This document shows, in pieces, positions 58,130 to 64,000 of a DNA stretch of 64,000 bases; position 1 is the first letter of the stretch; each line of letters starts with the position of its first letter. Source of the stretch: a virus; IMG/VR virus record IMGVR_UViG_3300030339_001052, positions 1 to 64,000 of that record. One strand, written 5' to 3'. Made by a program: the position numbers and the translations under genes. The notes under the pieces were generated by a model. That model saw only the letters and a list, made by a program, of their open reading frames with translations. It ran no database searches and had not been told where the DNA came from.

Positions 58130-60415
58130 ATGAATATAAAAATAGCATTAAATAAGAATAAGAATAAGAAAGCTGTTAATACAGCTTTTTATCAAACCAT
58201 GGAGCTAGAACAAACTTCAAGGCAATTACCTATTTCTAACATTAATAAAATTGTTAATAGTTATCAAATATTTGATAACGAGATAAATTCTTGTACAAAA
58301 TACAGGTTAACTATCACAATAAATACAATTGCAACAAACGTGTTAATAAATCCAATAACTCAAATATATGATGGGGATATAGAAATAACTGGAAGTACTA
58401 GATTAAATGCTATTAAAACAATCAATCCAGAATTTACATATAATTGTGGGTATGATATTTTTGATAATCATTTTTTAAGAGTAAACACCTTTAAAAAAGG
58501 TACCTCATTAGATAGTTTTATTGGTACATCATTGAAAAATGTTAGTTCAATTCAAGATTCTGTAGATAATAATTTATTTGAAGATAATGGGTGGATGTAT
58601 TTTTTAAATGCTGGTAAGATTAATAATAATCGCATGTTTATAAATAAATTACCATGCGAAAAAATTGATTTATTTCCAACTAGAGAATATTTTAGTTTTA
58701 GCCCGATGATTATAAATGAAAAACCAGAGGATAATTGGGATTATTGCGTTACTTATCCATATAAAAATATTATAGATCATATATTAGTTACAGATGCGAA
58801 CGGAATAAATGGATTACCAATATCAGATGGTGTTATTGGATATGCAAATGAAAATGGTAATTACCTACAAATAACGACCTCATATAAAAATAAATTAAAT
58901 CAACACGATATAATTTCTTTTAAATATACTAATTCACCAATTGGTAAAACTTATCAAATTTATAATGTTGGTGATATTAATGGGTTGAATAAAGAATGTA
59001 CATTTATATTAGATATTGATAAATATTCAGATCTAAATGATGTAGACTTTTTAAATAGTATAAAAACAAAACGGATAGTTAAGATAGTGGATGGTGTCGA
59101 ATCAGATTATTACATTAGAGAATTAAGAAAAGTACCTAATTTTAAATTCGATACAGATGAAATAACAATCGAAAATATTGAAAGTAAAATAACAGGTAAT
59201 ACAACGCAGATAACATCAGATAATTATCAGCTTGCATTTTCAAGAAATATTTTTGGTGATAAAATTCATCAGATTCAATTTATTGATGATATTGATATAA
59301 GTCTTTTGTCTGATAACTTAGGTAGGCCAATCAGTGAATTATATTTAACAATAATAAAAAAAGGGAAGACATCCGATACTTTAGGTCATAATAATATATT
59401 TGGTAATGTAACATCTGGAATTGATGAAGCTCCATATGTTAATGGTTATTCAAATATAAGATTAATTAATTCGAACAATACTATAGAAATACCATTAGAA
59501 GAAGATATAACAATAAATGGCTCATCAAATAATAATAAATTTTTATGTGATATAGTCGAATATAATAAATCCTTAGTAAAGGAAATTGTATTAGATAATG
59601 TAATGCATAGATTTAATACGGTTCAGAGAGAACGATTAGATAATGTTTTTGAATATCATACTATAAATCACACATATACTTCATTCTACGATGAAGATCA
59701 AAAAATGTATCTCGAACCAAGAAATGAAGGCTATTTTTATAACCCACATTATAAAATACAAATTAAAAATTATTCCTCTATTATAAATCAAGGTGAATTA
59801 AATACAATTGTAAGTTGTGAAGACGATATATTTACTTTGGGGTTAAATAAAGATGGTAATATTATTAATTTAAATTCATATGTTGGTTCAGAAAGCGATA
59901 TACAATATTTAATTTTAAAGATAAGTAATTCAAAAAACTTTTTAGATTTTGATAGAATTAGAATAAATAAGGTAGATTCAAATAATAATATAATTAAAAC
60001 TTTAACTTTAAATATTAGAATAAGGGGAGATATAAATAAGTCAATTTTAATACCATATAATTCTATTTTTTTTGGTGCGATTGAAGATATAAATAATAAT
60101 ATATATCAATTCAAAAGATATTATAGTGATTCAATACCATCATATGGGAATGATATGAACAATGGTAGAATACTTTGGCGAGATATATTACCAGAAGGAA
60201 TTTTTGATAGTGAATCACAATTTAATAACGATATTCAATTTACAAATGGAAGGTTATACCTAAACAAAGCTATAAATTTAGTGGTAAAAAGACAAGATCC
60301 TTTTGGACTTTACGGTTTAAAGAGTAGGACATTTCCATCTGATTTATATGGTGATAATACAACAAACGATATTTTAATTAATAATAGATTCAGCAACCAA
60401 AATAGTATATGTTAA
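58130..60415 (+). CDS. Large structural protein, unknown
   Basis: 761 aa, Asn/Ile/Asp-rich and mostly beta, no cysteines of note and no membrane segment. Characteristic bits: KYRLTITINTIATNVLINPI, GDIEITGSTRLNAIKTINPE, KRQDPFGLYGLKSRTFPSDL near the end. Probably baseplate or short-fibre protein, given its place and its overlap (7 nt) with the next gene. Confidence 0.58.
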   Translation: MNIKIALNKNKNKKAVNTAFYQTMELEQTSRQLPISNINKIVNSYQIFDNEINSCTKYRLTITINTIATNVLINPITQIYDGDIEITGSTRLNAIKTINPEFTYNCGYDIFDNHFLRVNTFKKGTSLDSFIGTSLKNVSSIQDSVDNNLFEDNGWMYFLNAGKINNNRMFINKLPCEKIDLFPTREYFSFSPMIINEKPEDNWDYCVTYPYKNIIDHILVTDANGINGLPISDGVIGYANENGNYLQITTSYKNKLNQHDIISFKYTNSPIGKTYQIYNVGDINGLNKECTFILDIDKYSDLNDVDFLNSIKTKRIVKIVDGVESDYYIRELRKVPNFKFDTDEITIENIESKITGNTTQITSDNYQLAFSRNIFGDKIHQIQFIDDIDISLLSDNLGRPISELYLTIIKKGKTSDTLGHNNIFGNVTSGIDEAPYVNGYSNIRLINSNNTIEIPLEEDITINGSSNNNKFLCDIVEYNKSLVKEIVLDNVMHRFNTVQRERLDNVFEYHTINHTYTSFYDEDQKMYLEPRNEGYFYNPHYKIQIKNYSSIINQGELNTIVSCEDDIFTLGLNKDGNIINLNSYVGSESDIQYLILKISNSKNFLDFDRIRINKVDSNNNIIKTLTLNIRIRGDINKSILIPYNSIFFGAIEDINNNIYQFKRYYSDSIPSYGNDMNNGRILWRDILPEGIFDSESQFNNDIQFTNGRLYLNKAINLVVKRQDPFGLYGLKSRTFPSDLYGDNTTNDILINNRFSNQNSIC

Positions 60416-61221
60416 AATATAAAATAAATTTAGATACTGAAAATGTGGTCGATAATCATATATCAATTAAAATCGGGCAATTATTTTATCCAAATTCAGA
60501 ACAATACGAAGTTATTGAAAACAAATTTGATATTAGCAACCTGAACGTAATTAATCCAACAATCGATTTTGAAAAAGTTAGGTTACACCCAATAATTTCC
60601 AGCAATATTAATAACGATATTCAATCTATAACGTTTAAATTACATTTTTATATTTCAAATAATTGGACATATAATTCTACATTATTATCAGATATTGGCT
60701 ATACGAGCGATGATGTAATTAATAGAAGAAAAAGGTTAAGCAACAACTTCATTAGACTATCATTTTATGATTCAAATGATATAAAAGTACAGAATTTATT
60801 ATATTATTCAACTATTTTTATCAATTCAGGAGACTTATATGATAAATATATTAATAACGGCTTATCAATGAGTACATTAATGACTGATTTTACTATTTAT
60901 AATCCAAGAACAAGTTTAAAAATAGCTTCTTTTGAAGGTTTTTATATTTATTTATTTGGAAGTGATATATTAAAAAATACTATTACTACTATTTATATGA
61001 AAGTTGAATATAATAGCGCATTAAATGGTAAAACTTCATTATTTTTAAAAGATTATTCGCATGGATCAGTAAATGGATTTAATTTATCTGATTTAAAATC
61101 AAATATGTTTATCCCTATAAATATTGAATATAATACAAACTTAAATAAATATGTTTATTGGTTTAACGACTATAATACTGAAAATACGGTAATAAATTTA
61201 TATCAGGCTAAAGTTAAATAA
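60409..61221 (+). CDS. Structural protein, unknown
   Basis: 270 aa, beta-rich (HISIKIGQLFYPNSEQYEVI, SITFKLHFYISNNWTYNSTL, TTIYMKVEYNSALNGKTSLF). The start overlaps the previous gene by 7 nt and its stop overlaps the next start by one base, so it is a middle part of a coupled series of baseplate or fibre proteins. No family recognised. Confidence 0.58.
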   Translation: MLKYKINLDTENVVDNHISIKIGQLFYPNSEQYEVIENKFDISNLNVINPTIDFEKVRLHPIISSNINNDIQSITFKLHFYISNNWTYNSTLLSDIGYTSDDVINRRKRLSNNFIRLSFYDSNDIKVQNLLYYSTIFINSGDLYDKYINNGLSMSTLMTDFTIYNPRTSLKIASFEGFYIYLFGSDILKNTITTIYMKVEYNSALNGKTSLFLKDYSHGSVNGFNLSDLKSNMFIPINIEYNTNLNKYVYWFNDYNTENTVINLYQAKVK

Positions 61222-62126
61222 TGGAATTAATTAAAAAGACAATATACTTAAGTGATTATATTTGTAGAGTAAACCCTTATATAATTAATGGGTTGATTCC
61301 AGAAGATATTGATTATACAGGTATAACATCACACTGGGGTGAATTAATTGGAATAAAAGATAATGGTGAAGTTGAATATTACGTCGGTAAAAATACAACT
61401 TATACATCAAATTTGTGTTCTTTTAATATTTTATTTATACAGAGCGCAGATGATATTGGTGTATTAGAACCAAAAATTGAAAATTGGGTACCGAATAAAT
61501 TATATTTCGCAGGTGAAAGTAAATTATATAATGGACACAGTTATCGATGTACTAAAAATCAAAGTAAATTATCAATATTCGATTTAAGTGATTGGGAATT
61601 AAATACAATTGAACCAGCAGATAATAATATTATCACGTTTACAGGTGAAAGTAAGATTAATGAGTTTAGAAGATATTCAAAATCAAACAGTGATAGAGAC
61701 CTTTATAATCCAACATGGAATAGTGGATTTACCCAAGAAATTAAAAGCTCTTATGGTAATATAAATAAAATTATTTCAGAGAGTAGTGATTTTAGTGGTG
61801 AAAATCAAGGATTATATGAATATATAATAGGTGCCACAGAGAATGAATTAGAGACAACAGGTATTCATTATAAAGATGTATCCAGTGGAATTTCTAATAT
61901 TTCTTATTTAACAAATGGTCTGACTGCTGAGAATTCGATAAGTTCACCAAACATAAAATCAGACTATTTACTTGGAATAATAGAGACACCAAAAACTTTT
62001 ATTAATGTAAAAATTGATAGAGGTGTAAATTCGACTTTTGAAAAGAATTTAAAATTAGGTGATATTAGGACATTAGATGATTTAACAAAATATGGTAATG
62101 GATTTTTTAAAATAAAGGATAATTAA
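61221..62126 (+). CDS. Structural protein with chitin-binding-like motif
   Basis: 301 aa. Residues about 85-127 (NWVPNKLYFAGESKLYNGHS, then YRCTKNQSKL and DLSDWELN) match the W...Y..G..V.Y.G..Y.C....(S)...W layout of type 3 carbohydrate-binding (ChtBD3-like) modules in phage fibres. The N terminus (TIYLSDYICRVNPYIINGLI) may anchor it in the baseplate, and the rest is polar. Suggests a glycan-touching baseplate component. Confidence 0.55.
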   Translation: MELIKKTIYLSDYICRVNPYIINGLIPEDIDYTGITSHWGELIGIKDNGEVEYYVGKNTTYTSNLCSFNILFIQSADDIGVLEPKIENWVPNKLYFAGESKLYNGHSYRCTKNQSKLSIFDLSDWELNTIEPADNNIITFTGESKINEFRRYSKSNSDRDLYNPTWNSGFTQEIKSSYGNINKIISESSDFSGENQGLYEYIIGATENELETTGIHYKDVSSGISNISYLTNGLTAENSISSPNIKSDYLLGIIETPKTFINVKIDRGVNSTFEKNLKLGDIRTLDDLTKYGNGFFKIKDN

Positions 62127-62134
62127 TATAAATA

Positions 62135-63019
62135 ATGGCAAGTAGCTACGGAATTAATAGAGCCGCTGATTTTAACCCAGCAACAGATGCTGAGATCTTT
62201 TGGTCTTACAGTGAGAATAGAAGTATTGTTAATGATAATTATCAAACAGACAATATAACCAAATTTTTATCAGCGCAATTAGCGCCTGGTTCAACAGTAA
62301 ATCCTATTGGTGGAATATATAATTTAAAACTACCTTTAGATATTTTTAATAAAGTAGGTATTTATAATATATATATTAGACCAAAACAAGTAGAAGTTAA
62401 CATACAAGATATCGGTATTTTATCTGCATATCCAAATATTAGGGGTATTATTTTAAAATCTTCTGATTTAATTGGTATTTCAGTTGGTAACGATACACTT
62501 TCTGGTTATAGAATTGAATATTACGATTCCATTGGTAATAAAGTAAGTAATTTATTTAGGATAATAACATCAAATAATAGATGTGAACCAGTTAATCAAA
62601 ATATTATAAGCACTAGTCAAAAATCTGTTAGCTATAGATTTAATGATAGTTCTGATTTATTATTTTTAACTGTAACACCATCATCGGCAACAAATGCGAA
62701 TCCAAATTCAATACCATACATAGGGAATAGTGGAACAAAGATTATATTAAGTAATACTTTTTTTAATCCAGTACTATTAGAAATAGAATTAACTAATAAT
62801 GATATTGAGTCGTTATATACATCGATAAACGGAAATCAAATAAGAACACTAGACAATGGGTTAATAACCACATATGATAATAGTAATAATATATTTAGTC
62901 AAGCAGAACATTATGTAATCAAAGAATCTGCCACTGGAAAACCAGTATTTGAAGTGAAAGAAAACAAAACAAATATTGATTTCACACAAGACCATAACAC
63001 AATAATTGGAAACGCATAA
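62135..63019 (+). CDS. Structural protein, unknown
   Basis: 294 aa. Begins SSYGINRAADFNPATDAEIF, with KVGIYNIYIRPKQVEVNIQD and a C-terminal LDNGLITTYDNSNNIFSQAE, HYVIKESATGKPVFEVKENK. Beta-rich, no family recognised. Its position in the coupled series and even polar make-up suggest a fibre-attachment or wedge protein. Confidence 0.58.
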   Translation: MASSYGINRAADFNPATDAEIFWSYSENRSIVNDNYQTDNITKFLSAQLAPGSTVNPIGGIYNLKLPLDIFNKVGIYNIYIRPKQVEVNIQDIGILSAYPNIRGIILKSSDLIGISVGNDTLSGYRIEYYDSIGNKVSNLFRIITSNNRCEPVNQNIISTSQKSVSYRFNDSSDLLFLTVTPSSATNANPNSIPYIGNSGTKIILSNTFFNPVLLEIELTNNDIESLYTSINGNQIRTLDNGLITTYDNSNNIFSQAEHYVIKESATGKPVFEVKENKTNIDFTQDHNTIIGNA

Positions 63020-63023
63020 AAAA

Positions 63024-64000
63024 ATGGCTAAGAAATACACAAAATCATTTTCTAATTATATAAAAAAAAGTAATCCGATAGCTACAAATAGTGGGACCAT
63101 TTTAGAAAATGACCTCCTTACTTATGGTGAACCATATAATTACGTTAATAAAAATTTAACTATTAGAACAGAGGGTGGTTTTACATTTATAACAAATACA
63201 GACACTACCGATAAAAAAGAATATACAAACGGTGAATTTACTGGTAAATACACATTAAATGATTTATTATCTATACCAGATACAGGCAAAACCCCATTAG
63301 ATAAAAATATTTTAAATGTTAAGTTAACACCAGAAAAAACTTATATAAATTTTAAAAAATCATATTTTGATTTATCTAAATTTTGTTATTATGGTTCAAC
63401 AAATGATTTAATTAGATCTTCGGTAGAAGATATTATTAATAGATTTCCAGGTGGGTTATTTATTAGTGATAGTTCAATTATTAGTGGTAACAATACAAAA
63501 ATTATAACAATACCAATATCGAATATATCCAATCCATTTAACTTAAATTTATTAAGTTATGAATATGATAGAAATTTATCATATGATTTAAAAACATTAG
63601 CTACTTCTTATTCAGATTACATTATATTAACTGAAGATAATCAAACGGCATCGATTACTGGGTTTACTAGTTCAGGAAGTAATATTATTATAGATTTAGA
63701 TAAGGTAATATCACTCAGTACTTCATTTCACATTAAACCGTCATTAAAAAAACAAGATGAATTTTTTGATAGTTTAGATGATTTTCAAAGTACGTTATTA
63801 AACAGAAAAACACAACCAAAATATAAATCGACATTTAAAATCCCAGAAGAAACAGAAGACGGTATTTCAAGTAATTATCGTGATTTTATTTGGCGAACAT
63901 ATGATGGGTATAATATAGATATCACATCAGTAGATTACGAATTATTCATACAAGAATTAATAGATAGTTCAATTTTAGTAGATGAAAAATATTCTGATAA
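63024..64000 (+). CDS. Structural protein, truncated by the window end
   Basis: The ATG at 63024 opens a frame that stays open for 325 codons to base 64000; the 3' end lies outside. Begins MAKKYTKSFSNYIKKSNPIA; later DLIRSSVEDIINRFPGGLFI and SNYRDFIWRTYDGYNIDITS. The latter part resembles the opening of large T4-like structural proteins with a conserved WRTYDGxNxD-type segment, but no function can be given. Four nt after the previous stop, so in the same baseplate operon. Confidence 0.75.
   Translation, partial: MAKKYTKSFSNYIKKSNPIATNSGTILENDLLTYGEPYNYVNKNLTIRTEGGFTFITNTDTTDKKEYTNGEFTGKYTLNDLLSIPDTGKTPLDKNILNVKLTPEKTYINFKKSYFDLSKFCYYGSTNDLIRSSVEDIINRFPGGLFISDSSIISGNNTKIITIPISNISNPFNLNLLSYEYDRNLSYDLKTLATSYSDYIILTEDNQTASITGFTSSGSNIIIDLDKVISLSTSFHIKPSLKKQDEFFDSLDDFQSTLLNRKTQPKYKSTFKIPEETEDGISSNYRDFIWRTYDGYNIDITSVDYELFIQELIDSSILVDEKYSD

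Noticed and set aside
1-64000. Alternative genetic code with recoded stops
   Set aside because: TAA, TGA and TAG all end well-supported genes (for example 5019 TGA, 58123 TAG) and no suppressor anticodon was found in the tRNA array.
1-64000. CRISPR arrays, insertion sequences or prophage attachment sites
   Set aside because: No regularly spaced repeats, transposase motifs or integrase genes are present; repeats at 27714-27955 are irregular and without spacers.

Overview
The window is one AT-rich (roughly 70 percent A+T by eye) segment of a large T4-like contractile-tailed phage (myovirus). The host is probably a Bacteroidota bacterium, likely a flavobacterial-type host. The evidence is a set of divergent or upstream promoters of the form TTG, exactly 20 nt, TAnnTTTG, which is the Bacteroidota housekeeping sigma pattern, together with an almost complete lack of Shine-Dalgarno sequences before real genes. 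TAA, TGA and TAG all end genes, so the standard code fits. No host chromosomal gene, CRISPR array or insertion sequence is visible.

Layout. (1) 1-6600: a dense tRNA array, 25 credible tRNA genes covering every amino acid except Trp, invaded by four homing-endonuclease genes (485, 2422/2820 broken by a frameshift, 4240, 5755), with tRNA fossils beside two of them. (2) 6700-7760: a string of tiny Cys-rich or membrane peptides plus one 137-aa protein. (3) 7800-11050, minus strand: a free-standing intein-derived LAGLIDADG protein, a structured (pseudoknot-capable) RNA segment, and an SNF2-type helicase. (4) 11150-37340: virion genes, namely tail fibre/adhesin genes, neck candidates, tail sheath, tail tube, a gp26-like protein with an overlapping small frame, tape measure, baseplate proteins, and a 1935-aa hub protein carrying two peptidoglycan hydrolase domains. 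This run is interrupted by two minus-strand islands of small accessory genes and a 517-nt palindrome-rich gap. (5) 37400-51290: replication and nucleotide metabolism, namely gp32-like SSB, dUTPase, UvsX recombinase, DnaB/gp41-type helicase with an intein in its Walker A motif, monomeric class II ribonucleotide reductase, a shortened terminase-like ATPase and small unknown genes. (6) 51400-64000: baseplate wedge genes gp25 and gp6, then a series of large uncharacterised structural proteins running off the window end.

Regulation. Two promoter classes can be read. Early/middle-type TTG-N20-TAnnTTTG promoters occur at 11074-11104 (-), 21504-21534 (-), 25032-25063 (-), 37362, 39505 and 48229. A second motif, TATTTATA usually continued by TTAAAA or similar, lies about 4-35 nt upstream of virion operons and of every free-standing homing endonuclease except the LAGLIDADG one. 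It is the reverse complement of the T4 late promoter TATAAATA and I infer it is this phage's late promoter.

Most notable observations: a shared N-terminal zinc-finger module fused to three different nuclease folds; a class 3 intein signature (Trp, Cys, Thr triplet) in the replicative helicase; a splicing-dead stand-alone intein relative preceded by a nested hairpin with a possible loop-to-upstream pseudoknot; a tRNA with a Gln anticodon on a class II (Leu-like) body; a D-armless tRNA-like RNA; a terminase-like protein that has lost its Walker B glutamate; and a leucine-rich-repeat adhesin of different base composition. All functional assignments are from motif reading without database searches.
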